From Burkholderia pyrrocinia (GTDB lineage: Bacteria; Pseudomonadota; Gammaproteobacteria; Burkholderiales; Burkholderiaceae), in contig NZ_CP011503.1 in NCBI RefSeq assembly GCF_001028665.1, positions 682,001 to 746,000 on the forward strand: a stretch of 64,000 bases of DNA, given 5' to 3'. Positions 1 through 8,835 of the stretch are shown in pieces. The translations under genes were made by a program, and so were the position numbers. The notes below the pieces were generated by a model, which saw only the letters and a list, made by a program, of their open reading frames with translations, had not been told where the DNA came from and ran no database searches. How positions within the stretch are numbered: the first letter of the stretch is position 1; every line of letters begins with the position of its first letter.

Positions 1-393
1 GGCACCGGCCTCGCCGATCGCGAACGTCGCGACGGGCACGCCCTTCGGCATCTGCACGATCGAGTGCAGCGAATCGACACCCTTCAGATACTTGCTCGCG
101 ACCGGCACGCCGAGCACCGGCACCGTGGTTTTCGCGGCCAGCATGCCGGGCAGGTGCGCGGCGCCGCCGGCGCCCGCGATGATCGCGCGCAGCCCGCGCT
201 CGCGCGCCTTCTCCGCGTAGTCGAACATCTCGTCGGGCATCCGGTGCGCGGACACGACCTTCGCTTCGTACGGCACGCCGAATTCCTGCAGGATCGCTAC
301 CGCGTGCTTCATCACGTCCCAGTCGGAACTCGAACCCATCAGCACGCCGACGAGCGGCGCGCTGTGCGTGTGGGCAGTCTGGACTTCACTCAT
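1..393 (-). CDS. purE: N5-carboxyaminoimidazole ribonucleotide mutase, PurE (3' end outside window)
   Basis: Catalyses N5-CAIR to CAIR in de novo purine synthesis in the cytoplasm. The N-terminal 131 codons are present, beginning [10 protein letters not shown]. The class I PurE signature GSSSDWD, the SAHRMPD motif and the [11 protein letters not shown] loop are all visible and intact. PurE is usually about 160-175 residues, so roughly 40 C-terminal residues lie beyond the left edge. It lies 163 bp downstream of purC on the same strand and is probably cotranscribed with it. Three 49-bp repeats occupy the gap. Confidence 0.95.
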   Translation of the reverse strand, partial: MSEVQTAHTHSAPLVGVLMGSSSDWDVMKHAVAILQEFGVPYEAKVVSAHRMPDEMFDYAEKARERGLRAIIAGAGGAAHLPGMLAAKTTVPVLGVPVASKYLKGVDSLHSIVQMPKGVPVATFAIGEAGA

Positions 394-406
394 TTCGTCA
401 TTTCCT

Positions 407-552
407 GTCGACCAGAGTTAGCGCTTCAGCGCTTACTCCGGTCCCATGCAAAGCGGTCGACCAGAGTTGGCGCTTCAGCGCTTGCTCCGGTCCCATGCAA
501 AGCGGTCGACCCGAGTTAGCGCTTCAGCGCTTGCTCCGGTCCCATGCAAAGC
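407..552. repeat. Three tandem copies of a 49-bp repeat between purC and purE
   Basis: Copies start at 407, 456 and 505 with GTCGACCMGAGTT and end in CCCATGCAAAGC. They differ by only a few substitutions: 433-436 TTAC versus TTGC, and the base after CAGAGTT. The third copy ends 4 bp from the purC stop codon. On the minus strand copies 2 and 3 contain an ATG followed by GPEQALKR; copy 1 has a stop after four codons. No RNA or protein function can be assigned. The repeats lie within what should be the purC-purE transcript. Confidence 0.85.
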
Positions 553-556
553 TCGC

Positions 557-1447
557 TCAGGCGAGCGACTGGCCCGTAATGCGCTCGAGCGCTTCCTGGT
601 ACTTCGCGGCCGTCTTTTCGACGACGTCGGCCGGCAGCGCCGGCGCCGGCGCCGTCTTGCCCCACGGCTGCGCCTCGAGCCAGTCGCGGACGAACTGCTT
701 GTCGAACGACGGCGGGTTCGTGCCGACTTCGTACTGGTCGGCCGGCCAGAAGCGCGACGAATCGGCCGTCAGCACTTCGTCCATCAGGTACAGCTTGCCG
801 TGGTTGTCGAGGCCGAATTCGAACTTCGTATCGGCGATGATGATGCCGCGCGTCGCCGCGTAATCGGCCGCTTCCTTGTACAGGCGGATCGAGATGTCGC
901 GGATCGTCGCGGCCAGTTCGGTGCCGATGCGGCGCTCGGTTTCCTCGAACGTGATGTTCTCGTCGTGCTCGCCCATCTCGGCCTTCGCGGCCGGCGTGAA
1001 GATCGGCTCGGGCAGCTTCTGCGCGTTCTGCAGGCCTTCCGGCAGCTGCACGCCGCACACGGCACCCGACGCCTGGTATTCCTTCCAGCCGCTGCCGGCC
1101 AGGTAGCCGCGCACGACCGCTTCGATCATGATCGGCTCGAGGCGCTTGACGACCACCCCACGGCCCTTCACCTGCTCGACCTCGTCGGCCGCGACGACCG
1201 CTTCCGGCGCGTCGCCCGTCAGGTGGTTCGGCACGATGTGCGCGAGCTTGTCGAACCAGAAGTTGGCCATCTGGTTCAGCACGCGGCCCTTGTTCGGAAT
1301 CGGCTCGCCCATCACCACGTCGAATGCCGACAGGCGGTCGGTCGTGACGATCAGGAGCTTGTCGTTGCCGACCGCGTAGTTATCGCGGACCTTGCCGCGA
1401 CCGAGGAGCGGCAGCGAGCGGAGCGTGGATTCGTAAAGGGTAGACAT
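557..1447 (-). CDS. purC: Phosphoribosylaminoimidazole-succinocarboxamide synthase (SAICAR synthetase)
   Basis: Ligates aspartate to CAIR with ATP in purine synthesis. The 296-residue protein matches the longer PurC form found in beta-proteobacteria and yeast. Visible motifs are [12 protein letters not shown] (nucleotide-binding loop, residues 16-27), [20 protein letters not shown] (35-54), and the signature [19 protein letters not shown] segment, here [19 protein letters not shown]. The ATG at 1447 is preceded by AAGGAG at about 1465-1460 on this strand. The fba terminator lies upstream, so purC probably has its own promoter between 1448 and 1485. purE follows. Confidence 0.97.
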   Translation of the reverse strand: MSTLYESTLRSLPLLGRGKVRDNYAVGNDKLLIVTTDRLSAFDVVMGEPIPNKGRVLNQMANFWFDKLAHIVPNHLTGDAPEAVVAADEVEQVKGRGVVVKRLEPIMIEAVVRGYLAGSGWKEYQASGAVCGVQLPEGLQNAQKLPEPIFTPAAKAEMGEHDENITFEETERRIGTELAATIRDISIRLYKEAADYAATRGIIIADTKFEFGLDNHGKLYLMDEVLTADSSRFWPADQYEVGTNPPSFDKQFVRDWLEAQPWGKTAPAPALPADVVEKTAAKYQEALERITGQSLA

Positions 1448-1485
1448 CGTCTTTTCGCAGATAAGGAGCCAAACAAAAAGGGAAA

Positions 1486-1515
1486 CGCCGTTCCCCGCGG
1501 CAGGCGGGAACGGCG
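1486..1515 (-). terminator. Rho-independent terminator downstream of fba
   Basis: A 10-bp perfect stem (CGCCGTTCCC 1486-1495, GGGAACGGCG 1506-1515) is followed on the minus strand by TTTCCCTTTTTG. It lies 161 bp beyond the fba stop codon and just before purC. It should separate the glycolytic transcript from the purine genes. Confidence 0.75.
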
Positions 1516-1676
1516 GTCTTGCAATACGTCGGCGAGCCGGCCGGGCAACGCCCGGGCGGTTGCCGGCCGGCCCTTGTTCGGCCGGACGGAACGGCTGCCT
1601 GGGGCCGGATCAGATCCGGCCTGGCGGCCCGCCCCTGCCAAACGACAGAATCGGGCGGGGCAATCGTACTACAGTC

Positions 1677-2741
1677 TCAGCGCACGACCTGCGCGAGCGC
1701 GCCGGACTTGTACTGCTCGGCGATCTTGTCGAGCGACACCGGCTTGATCTTGCCGGCCTGGCCTTCGCAGCCGAACGCGAGGTAGCGGTCGACGCAGACC
1801 TGCTTCGCGGCTTCGCGCGCGGGCTTCAGGTAGTCGCGCGGATCGAACTTGCCCGGGTTCTCGAACAGGTAGCGGCGGATCGCGCCGGTGATTGCGAGGC
1901 GCAGGTCGGTGTCGATGTTGATCTTGCGCACGCCGTGCTTGATGCCTTCCTGGATTTCCTCGACCGGCACGCCGTAGGTTTCCTTCATGTCGCCGCCGAA
2001 TTCGCGGATCTCGGCCAGCAGTTCCTGCGGCACCGACGACGAACCGTGCATCACGAGGTGCGTGTTCGGGATGCGCGCGTGGATTTCCTTGATGCGCTGG
2101 ATCGACAGGATGTCGCCCGTCGGCTTCTTCGAGAACTTGTACGCGCCGTGCGACGTACCGATCGCGATCGCGAGCGCATCGCACTGCGTGAGCTTCACGA
2201 AGTCGGCCGCCTGCTCCGGATCGGTCAGCAGCTGCTCGCGGGTCATCGTGCCTTCCGCGCCGTGGCCGTCTTCCTTGTCGCCCTTCATCGTCTCGAGCGA
2301 GCCGAGCACGCCGAGTTCGGCCTCGACCGTCACGCCGATCGAATGCGCCATCTCGACGACCTTGCGCGACACGTCGACGTTGTACTCGTACGACGCGACC
2401 GTCTTGCCGTCGGCTTCGAGCGAACCGTCCATCATCACGCTCGTGAAGCCGCTGCGGATCGCGCCCATGCAGACCGCCGGCGACTGGCCGTGATCCTGGT
2501 GCATCACGACCGGGATGTGCGGGTACGACTCGACTGCCGCTTCGATCAGGTGGCGCAGGAACGGCTCGCCCGCGTACTTACGCGCGCCTGCTGATGCCTG
2601 CATGATCACGGGCGCGCCGACCTGGTCCGCTGCCGCCATGATCGCCTGGACCTGCTCCAGGTTGTTCACGTTGAAGGCCGGCAGGCCGTAACCGTGCTCT
2701 GCCGCGTGGTCCAGCAATTGACGCATTGATACGAGAGGCAT
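1677..2741 (-). CDS. fba: Class II fructose-1,6-bisphosphate aldolase
   Basis: Reversible aldol cleavage of fructose-1,6-bisphosphate in glycolysis, gluconeogenesis and the Calvin cycle; zinc dependent. The 354-residue protein starts [19 protein letters not shown]. It carries the first signature with the metal ligand in VVMHQDHG and the later GTSHGAYKF and VMHGSSSVP phosphate-binding segments. The length fits the class IIB aldolases of Burkholderia (often called CbbA). I chose the ATG at 2741 because AAGGAG stands 6-7 bases upstream and the family begins here; the open frame extends upstream without conservation. pyk lies upstream on the same strand behind a strong terminator. Confidence 0.96.
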   Translation of the reverse strand: MPLVSMRQLLDHAAEHGYGLPAFNVNNLEQVQAIMAAADQVGAPVIMQASAGARKYAGEPFLRHLIEAAVESYPHIPVVMHQDHGQSPAVCMGAIRSGFTSVMMDGSLEADGKTVASYEYNVDVSRKVVEMAHSIGVTVEAELGVLGSLETMKGDKEDGHGAEGTMTREQLLTDPEQAADFVKLTQCDALAIAIGTSHGAYKFSKKPTGDILSIQRIKEIHARIPNTHLVMHGSSSVPQELLAEIREFGGDMKETYGVPVEEIQEGIKHGVRKINIDTDLRLAITGAIRRYLFENPGKFDPRDYLKPAREAAKQVCVDRYLAFGCEGQAGKIKPVSLDKIAEQYKSGALAQVVR

Positions 2742-2942
2742 TGTGGAACTCCTTGGAATGAAAACCGGTGCGCCCTGACGCCGGCGCGGCACTCGCCCCC
2801 GTTCGAACCGGGGTGGCACGGCACGGCTGAGCGTCGAATAGCGGCATTTTATCGCGAAGCGCCTCCGATTCCGACCGCCCGGTGGCGCCCACTCGCAATT
2901 TGTTACGTTCGCACGGCACAATGCGGGCAAAAAAGAGAAAAA

Positions 2943-2975
2943 AAGCCGCGCGGGGCTTCGGACCCCGCGCGGCTT
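2943..2975 (-). terminator. Strong rho-independent terminator of pyk
   Basis: A perfect 13-bp stem (AAGCCGCGCGGGG 2943-2955 against CCCCGCGCGGCTT 2963-2975) has a 7-base loop. On the minus strand an eight-T run interrupted by CTC follows (2944-2930). It sits 85 bp past the pyk stop. The rest of the 318-bp gap 2742-3059 holds no gene; its left part must carry the fba promoter. Confidence 0.92.
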
Positions 2976-3059
2976 TCGCGCGAAAAACGGTGACGGATCG
3001 AATTCGACCGACCCGGACCGCCGCCCGCAGGCCGGCCAGGTGCTCGGCGAACGCCCGAC

Positions 3060-4496
3060 TCAGTAGTGCTCGCCGACCCGCACGATCTTCAGCGTGTTGG
3101 TGCCGCCCGCCTGCCCCATCGGTTCGCCGACGGTCAGCACGACCATGTCGCCATGCTGCACGTAGCCCTGCTTGACGACGATCTCGAGCGCCGCCTGCAG
3201 CGCCGAGTCGCGGTCGCTGTTGAATTCGACATGCAGCGGCGTCACGTTGCGGTACAGCGCCATCGTGCGCTCGCTGCCGACGCGCGGTGTCAGCGCGAAG
3301 ATCGGCACGTGCGTGTAGTGACGCGACATCCACAGCGCGGTCGCGCCCGATTCGGTCAGCGCGATGATCGCCTTCGCGCCCAGGTGGTACGCGGTGAACA
3401 GCGCGCCCATCGCGATCGACTGGTCGATCCGCGTGAACGTGCGATCGAGGAAATCCTTGTCCAGCTCGACGTGTTCCGACTTTTCCGCCTCGACGCACAC
3501 GGCCGCCATCGTCTCGATCGTGACGACCGGGTACTTGCCGGCGGCCGTCTCGGCCGACAGCATCACCGCGTCGGTGCCGTCCAGCACGGCGTTCGCGACG
3601 TCCGACACTTCCGCGCGGGTCGGCACGGGCGCGTAGATCATCGATTCCATCATCTGCGTCGCGGTGATCACGAGCTTGTTCGACTCGCGCGCCATCCGGA
3701 TCATCCGCTTCTGCAGCGCCGGCACGGCCGCGTTGCCCACTTCCACCGCGAGGTCGCCGCGCGCGACCATGATGCCGTCGGACGCATCGAGGATGCTCTG
3801 CAGCGCCGGAATCGCTTCCGCGCGCTCGATCTTCGCGATCATCTTCGGCTTGATGCCGTACGGCGCGCCCGCGATGTTCGCGAGCTGGCGCGCCATTTCC
3901 ATGTCGGTCGCGTTCTTCGGGAACGACACCGCCACCAGATCCGCGCCGAGCGACATCGCGGTGCGGATGTCTTCCATGTCCTTCGCGGTCAGCGCGGGCG
4001 CCGACAGGCCGCCGCCCTGGCGGTTGATCCCCTTGTTGTTCGACAGCTCGCCGCCCACCTTGACGATCGTGTGGATCTCGTCGCCGAGCACGCGCTCGAC
4101 GGTCAGCACGATCAGGCCGTCGTTCAGCAGCAGCAGGTCGCCCGGCTTCAGGTCACGCGGCAGTTCCTTGTAGTCGAGGCCGACCCGCTCGTCGTTGCCG
4201 AGTTCGCAGGCCGCGTCGAGGATGAACGGCTGACCCGGCGTCAGCGTCGTCTTGCCGTTCTCGAACTTGCCGACGCGGATCTTCGGGCCCTGGAGGTCGG
4301 CCATGATCGCGATCTCGCGGCCAACCTTGCGGGCGGCCTCGCGCACCATCTCGGCGCGCTGGCGGTGATCGTCGGCCGTGCCGTGCGAAAAATTGAGCCG
4401 CACGACGTCGAGGCCCGCCTGCATCATCTGCAGCAGAATCTCCGGCGAACTGGAAGCCGGGCCGATCGTGGCGACTATCTTGGTGGCGCGCTGCAT
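3060..4496 (-). CDS. pyk: Pyruvate kinase
   Basis: Converts phosphoenolpyruvate and ADP to pyruvate and ATP. The protein is 478 residues from MQRATKIVATIGPASSSPE, the usual bacterial length. MADLQGPKIRVG, the MVARGDLAVEVG signature with the active-site region, and ATQMMESMIYAPVPTRAEVSD are all recognisable, and the C-terminal allosteric domain is complete. An in-frame ATG lies four codons upstream (4508). The frame stays open all the way back through the pgk-pyk gap into pgk, so the start rests on homology. It lies 284 bp downstream of pgk on the same strand. Confidence 0.96.
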   Translation of the reverse strand: MQRATKIVATIGPASSSPEILLQMMQAGLDVVRLNFSHGTADDHRQRAEMVREAARKVGREIAIMADLQGPKIRVGKFENGKTTLTPGQPFILDAACELGNDERVGLDYKELPRDLKPGDLLLLNDGLIVLTVERVLGDEIHTIVKVGGELSNNKGINRQGGGLSAPALTAKDMEDIRTAMSLGADLVAVSFPKNATDMEMARQLANIAGAPYGIKPKMIAKIERAEAIPALQSILDASDGIMVARGDLAVEVGNAAVPALQKRMIRMARESNKLVITATQMMESMIYAPVPTRAEVSDVANAVLDGTDAVMLSAETAAGKYPVVTIETMAAVCVEAEKSEHVELDKDFLDRTFTRIDQSIAMGALFTAYHLGAKAIIALTESGATALWMSRHYTHVPIFALTPRVGSERTMALYRNVTPLHVEFNSDRDSALQAALEIVVKQGYVQHGDMVVLTVGEPMGQAGGTNTLKIVRVGEHY

Positions 4497-4508
4497 GAAA
4501 CTCCTCAT

Positions 4509-4780
4509 CTGGATCAAGGTGGATGCGCTGGGTGAAACGCTGCGAGAGCCGGACACGGCGGGCCCAGCGGCGGCCGTTCCGGGGGGCGTGCCGGTGCTTG
4601 CGCCCGGCATCGCTTTGTTCTGAATCTCGTGGTGCTGCACGGCCGCGTCGCCGGCGGCCGCCGGTGCGCGCGGGGTGGAGTTCGCCCGCGCGGGCGCGCG
4701 TTTGCGCTTGCCCGCGCCGGCCGGCTGCTCCGCTTTCGCGGAGCGCGCGGCCTTCGTCACCCCTGCGCGCGCCGCCACGC
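4509..4780 (-). other. pgk-pyk intergenic stretch, open in the pyk frame
   Basis: This 272-bp stretch contains no stop codon in the pyk reading frame. From a GTG 20 bp after the pgk stop it would read as a basic, Ala/Pro-rich sequence (VTKAARSAKAEQPAGAGKRK and onward), low complexity in character. It may be a chance opening in GC-rich DNA, a leader peptide, or a longer PykA isoform. No RNA structure or terminator was evident here. Confidence 0.4.
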
Positions 4781-5977
4781 TCAGGCCGCCCGCGTTTCGA
4801 GCACTTCCACCGCCGGCAGCTTCTTCCCCTCGAGGAACTCGAGGAAGGCGCCGCCGCCCGTCGAGATGTAGCTGACCTGGTCGTGGATGCCGTACTTCGC
4901 GATGGCCGCGAGCGTGTCGCCGCCGCCCGCGATCGAGAACGCGGACGATTTGGCGATCGCTTCGGCGAGCGTCCTGGTGCCGTTGCCGAACTGGTCGAAC
5001 TCGAACACGCCGACCGGGCCGTTCCACACGATCGTGCCGGCCTTCTCGAGCTGGCTCGCGAGCGCCTTGGCCGTATCGGGGCCGATGTCGAGGATCATGT
5101 CGTCCGCTTCGATGTCGGCGACCTGCTTCACCGTGGCCGCGGCCGTCGGCGAGAATTCCTTGGCCGTCACGACGTCGCTCGGGATCGGCACCGACGCGCC
5201 GCGCTCGCGCGCTTCGTCGATGATCGCCTTCGCCTCGTTGACGAGGTCGGCTTCCGCGAGCGACTTGCCGATCGACAGACCGGCCGCAAGCATGAACGTG
5301 TTCGCGATGCCGCCGCCGACGATCAACTGGTCGACCTTGCCGGCCAGCGACTTCAGGATCGTCAGCTTGGTCGACACCTTCGAGCCGGCGACGATCGCCA
5401 CCAGCGGGCGCGCCGGGTTGCCGAGCGCCTTGCCGAGCGCATCGAGTTCGGCGGCCAGCAGCGGGCCCGCGCACGCGACCGGCGCGTACTTCGCGATCCC
5501 GTGCGTGGTCGCTTCCGCGCGGTGCGCGGTGCCGAACGCGTCGTTCACGTACACGTCGCAGAGCTTCGCCATCTTTTGCGCGAGCTCGTCCGAATTCTTC
5601 TTCTCGCCCTTGTTCACGCGGCAGTTCTCGAGCAGCACGACCTGGCCCGGCGCGACGTTCACGCCGTTCTCGACCCAGTTCGACACGAGCGGCACGTCGC
5701 GGCCGAGCAGCTCGGCGAGACGCTTCGCGACCGGCGCGAGCGAGTCTTCCGGCTTGAATTCGCCTTCGGTCGGACGGCCGAGGTGCGACGTGACCATCAC
5801 GGCCGCGCCGGCGTCGAGCGCGGCCTGGATGGCCGGCACGGACGCGCGCACGCGCGTGTCCTCGGTGATGTTGCCCTGATCGTCCTGCGGGACGTTCAGG
5901 TCGGCGCGGATGAACACCCGCTTGCCGGCGAGCTGGCCGGCGGCGATCAGGTCGGTAAGACGCTTGACTTGGCTCAT
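4781..5977 (-). CDS. pgk: Phosphoglycerate kinase
   Basis: Transfers phosphate between 1,3-bisphosphoglycerate and ADP in glycolysis. The 398-residue protein starts [20 protein letters not shown]. It carries the signature [13 protein letters not shown] (residues 20-32), the substrate-binding SHLGRPTEG, and the C-terminal nucleotide-binding [11 protein letters not shown]. Length and domain order are normal. It heads a leftward glycolytic set (pgk, pyk, fba). The 280-bp gap upstream (5978-6257) holds no gene and should contain its promoter. Confidence 0.96.
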   Translation of the reverse strand: MSQVKRLTDLIAAGQLAGKRVFIRADLNVPQDDQGNITEDTRVRASVPAIQAALDAGAAVMVTSHLGRPTEGEFKPEDSLAPVAKRLAELLGRDVPLVSNWVENGVNVAPGQVVLLENCRVNKGEKKNSDELAQKMAKLCDVYVNDAFGTAHRAEATTHGIAKYAPVACAGPLLAAELDALGKALGNPARPLVAIVAGSKVSTKLTILKSLAGKVDQLIVGGGIANTFMLAAGLSIGKSLAEADLVNEAKAIIDEARERGASVPIPSDVVTAKEFSPTAAATVKQVADIEADDMILDIGPDTAKALASQLEKAGTIVWNGPVGVFEFDQFGNGTRTLAEAIAKSSAFSIAGGGDTLAAIAKYGIHDQVSYISTGGGAFLEFLEGKKLPAVEVLETRAA

Positions 5978-6257
5978 GTTGAACAGATTGAAGTAGTGGA
6001 TGGGGAAAGGGGGTTCACGCTGGACGTGCGCGGGCTGCCGCGAAAGGGCGCCGGATGCGGCCGTGGCTGGCGGTTCGCATGACGCGCACGGGTAAAAAAT
6101 CTCGAACGGGCATTCTAGCCGATCCACCCGGCAGACTGACCCGTGCGGCGGCGAATTCCGCCTATTTGGGATCGCGCGCGGCAACGCACATATTGCTGCA
6201 ACGCAGCAATGCACGCGCACGCGCGGCCGGCGCCCGGCAGGCCGGAACGGCGGCCCA

Positions 6258-6581
6258 TCAGAAGATCACGCGCAGCGCGGTGAACACGAGCATCCCGACG
6301 ACGATCGTGCCGAGCATGCTGCGCCGCCACAAAAACCAGCCGAGGCCGGCGAGCGCCGCGTAGAACGGATAGTTGGACAGCGCGAACGACAGCCCGGCCG
6401 GCGTTTCGAGCACGTCGGGCAGCACGACGGCGACGAGCGCGGCGGCCGGCGCGTAGCGCAGCGCGCGCTGTACGCGTTCGGGCAGCACGGTGCGCTCGCC
6501 GCCGATCAGGAACAGCGCGCGCGTGACGGCCGTGACGATCGTCATCCCGATGATGACGATCCAGATCTCCGTCGCGCTCAT
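6258..6581 (-). CDS. azlD: AzlD-family branched-chain amino acid exporter subunit
   Basis: Small subunit of the AzlCD exporter of branched-chain amino acids. The protein has 107 residues and three to four hydrophobic helices (about 6-24, 41-57, 67-85, 90-106), as expected for AzlD. Its ATG overlaps the azlC stop codon by four bases (ATGA), so the two are translationally coupled. Divergence from ilvE supports a role in leucine, isoleucine or valine balance. Confidence 0.9.
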   Translation of the reverse strand: MSATEIWIVIIGMTIVTAVTRALFLIGGERTVLPERVQRALRYAPAAALVAVVLPDVLETPAGLSFALSNYPFYAALAGLGWFLWRRSMLGTIVVGMLVFTALRVIF

Positions 6582-7333
6582 TCGATTTCCTTTTCGTGCA
6601 CGGTTTCGGTGCGGATGCGCCGCCAGTCGGCCCGTTCGACGAAGAAATCGGCCATGCTGCCGGCCGCGAGCGCGGCCAGCACCGCGAGCGGCAGCGCGAG
6701 CCGGTACGGCAGGTCGAACGCGACGAGCGCCACGATGCCCGCGACCGCGACGGCCGCGAGCGTCGAGCGGTTCGCGACCGCCGACACCATGATCGGGATC
6801 AGCGCGAGCGTGCCGGCCAGTTCCAGCCCCCAGCTCGCGGGAAAGAAGCTCGCGAGCAGGATGCCGGCGAGCGACGACACCTGCCACGACAGCCAGCTCG
6901 CGAGCGCCATCCCCCAGAAATACGCTTCCTTGCCCGGCACGTGGCCGTTCGCGAAGCCCTGTTTCTGGAACAGCAGGTAGATCACGTCGCCGTTGAAATA
7001 GCCGATCGCGAGGCGCCGCCACAGCGGCAGGTAGGAAAAATGGGGAGCCAGCCCGGCGCTGAAGATCACGAAGCGCGTGTTGACCATCGCGGCCGTGAGC
7101 AGCACGGTCCAGATCGGCAGCTTCGCGGCGAGGAGCGGCAGCACCGCGAGCTGCGACGAGCCCGCGTAGACGAGCAGCGACATCGCGCTCGCCTGCCCGA
7201 GCGTCATGACCGACTTGCTCATCGCGATGCCGGTGACGAGCCCCCAGGAGAGGATCGCCATCAGTGTCGGGGAATAGTCGCGCGCGCCCTGGATCAGCGC
7301 GAAGCGGTCGGTGGCGGACAATCGAGCGAGCAT
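6578..7333 (-). CDS. azlC: AzlC-family branched-chain amino acid exporter, large subunit
   Basis: Inner-membrane permease subunit acting with AzlD (LIV-E family). The protein has 251 residues with about seven hydrophobic segments and the family motifs DYSPTLMAILSWGLVTGIAMSK-like near the N-terminus and AGSSQLAVLPLLAA around residue 60. The ATG at 7333 was chosen because the conserved N-terminus begins there; upstream codons are low complexity. It is the first gene of azlCD, transcribed away from ilvE across a 194-bp shared promoter region. Confidence 0.9.
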   Translation of the reverse strand: MLARLSATDRFALIQGARDYSPTLMAILSWGLVTGIAMSKSVMTLGQASAMSLLVYAGSSQLAVLPLLAAKLPIWTVLLTAAMVNTRFVIFSAGLAPHFSYLPLWRRLAIGYFNGDVIYLLFQKQGFANGHVPGKEAYFWGMALASWLSWQVSSLAGILLASFFPASWGLELAGTLALIPIMVSAVANRSTLAAVAVAGIVALVAFDLPYRLALPLAVLAALAAGSMADFFVERADWRRIRTETVHEKEIE

Positions 7334-7465
7334 GGGAAAGCGGGCCGCAGCGGGCGGTTCGTCGGGACGCCGGCGCCTCCTGCCGGCACGACCCGTCGTT
7401 ATTGGAATCGGTACCGGGCGATTATAGCGCCGGCCCCACGCCCGCCGACCGGATCGTCGCCAAAT

Positions 7466-7483
7466 GACGCTAAAATAAGCGTC
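7466..7483. promoter_or_regulatory. Inverted repeat over the probable ilvE -10 region
   Basis: GACGCT (7466-7471), six A/T-rich bases and AGCGTC (7478-7483) form a perfect inverted repeat. The sequence TAAAAT at 7471-7476 inside it is a plausible -10 hexamer for ilvE, 45 bp before its ATG. The repeat could be an operator or a short 5' hairpin. The regulator is unknown. Confidence 0.4.
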
Positions 7484-7527
7484 TTTCCGGCTCAACGCTG
7501 CACACAACCGCATCCCAGGAGAATCCT

Positions 7528-8451
7528 ATGTCAATGGCCGACCGCGACGGCAAGATCTGGATGGACGGCAAGCTGATCGACTGGCGCGACGCCAAGATCC
7601 ACGTCCTGACCCATACGCTGCATTACGGCATGGGCGTCTTCGAGGGCGTGCGCGCGTACAAGACGGCCGACGGCAGCACCGCGATCTTCCGCCTGCGCGA
7701 GCACACGAAACGTCTGCTGAATTCCGCGAAGATCTTCCAGATGGACGTGCCGTTCGACCGGGAAACGCTCGAAGCCGCGCAACTCGAAGTCGTGCGCGAG
7801 AACAAGCTCGAGTCGTGCTACCTGCGCCCGATCATCTGGGTCGGCTCGGAAAAACTCGGCGTGTCGGCGAAGGGCAACACGATCCACGTCGCGATCGCCG
7901 CATGGCCGTGGGGCGCGTACCTCGGCGAGGAAGGCCTCGCGAAGGGCATCCGCGTGAAGACGTCGTCGTTCACGCGCCACCACGTGAACGTGTCGATGGT
8001 GCGCGCGAAGGCGTCGGGCTGGTACGTGAACTCGATCCTGGCGAACCAGGAAGCGACGGCCGACGGCTACGACGAAGCGCTGCTGCTCGACGTCGACGGC
8101 TACGTGTCGGAAGGCTCCGGCGAGAACTTCTTCCTCGTGAACAACGGCAAGCTGTACACGCCCGACCTGTCGTCGTGCCTCGACGGCATCACGCGCGACA
8201 CCGTCATCACGCTCGCGAAGGACGCCGGCATCGAGGTGATCGAAAAGCGCATCACGCGCGACGAGGTCTACACGGCCGACGAAGCGTTCTTCACCGGCAC
8301 GGCCGCCGAAGTCACGCCGATCCGCGAGCTCGACAACCGCACGATCGGCAGCGGCGCGCGCGGCCCCGTCACGGAAAAGCTCCAGTCGGCGTTTTTCGAT
8401 ATCGTGTCCGGCAAGAACGCGAAGTACGCGCACTGGCTGACGAAGGTCTGA
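7528..8451 (+). CDS. ilvE: Branched-chain amino acid aminotransferase
   Basis: PLP-dependent transamination of leucine, isoleucine and valine with 2-oxoglutarate. The 307-residue protein is a fold-type IV enzyme. It has HTLHYGMGVFEGVRAY (30-45), the PLP lysine K161 in MVRAKASGWYVNS, the signature GYVSEGSGENFFLV, and the C-terminal TGTAAEVTPI. GGAG is 6 bases before the ATG; a second ATG two codons in is an alternative. It begins a rightward run with a zinc-finger gene and waaF and diverges from azlCD. Confidence 0.97.
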   Translation: MSMADRDGKIWMDGKLIDWRDAKIHVLTHTLHYGMGVFEGVRAYKTADGSTAIFRLREHTKRLLNSAKIFQMDVPFDRETLEAAQLEVVRENKLESCYLRPIIWVGSEKLGVSAKGNTIHVAIAAWPWGAYLGEEGLAKGIRVKTSSFTRHHVNVSMVRAKASGWYVNSILANQEATADGYDEALLLDVDGYVSEGSGENFFLVNNGKLYTPDLSSCLDGITRDTVITLAKDAGIEVIEKRITRDEVYTADEAFFTGTAAEVTPIRELDNRTIGSGARGPVTEKLQSAFFDIVSGKNAKYAHWLTKV

Positions 8452-8501
8452 GCGCGCCGCGCCACCGACCGCCCCACAAAAGAGTGATAAGAGAAAGTCT
8501 C

Positions 8502-8696
8502 ATGAGTGAAATCAAGGAAATGCCGCTGGTCGAGCTGACGGCCAAGGATCTTCCCGCCTACTGCCCGAACCCGGCCATGGCGCGCTGGAGCGCGCACCCG
8601 CGTGTCTTCATCGACGTCTCGCACGGCGAGGCACGCTGCCCGTACTGCGGCACGCGCTACAAGCTGCGCGACGGCGAGGTCGTCAAGGGCCACTGA
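8502..8696 (+). CDS. Small zf-CHCC zinc-finger protein
   Basis: A 64-residue protein of the zf-CHCC family (NDUFS6-like zinc finger). Likely zinc ligands are in CPNP (C21), SHGEARCPYCGT (H41, C46, C49); spacing matches bacterial members. The molecular role of the bacterial proteins is not established. It starts 50 bp after ilvE, with AAGAGA-type ribosome binding sequence, and precedes waaF, an arrangement I recall as common in Burkholderia and relatives. Confidence 0.85.
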   Translation: MSEIKEMPLVELTAKDLPAYCPNPAMARWSAHPRVFIDVSHGEARCPYCGTRYKLRDGEVVKGH

Positions 8697-8835
8697 GCCC
8701 GGGCGGCCGGGCCCGCGGGCCCGCCACTCGCGAGGCGGCGCAGCCGGATGCCCGGCGCGCCGCCCTTCCCCATTCTGGCAACCCGAACGCGGCGCCCGCG
8801 CGCCGTGCTTCATTACGACATCGGAAGTCCACCTG

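Noticed and set aside
1516..1676. Palindromic GC-rich sequences between the fba terminator and fba stop (for example GGCCGGATCAGATCCGGCC)
   Set aside because: Too short and common in GC-rich DNA; no repeat family or regulatory role could be supported.
3060..5474. Pyruvate kinase as an 804-residue protein reading from inside pgk
   Set aside because: The first half overlaps pgk in another frame and has no conserved sequence. The enzyme starts at MQRATKIVATIGP.
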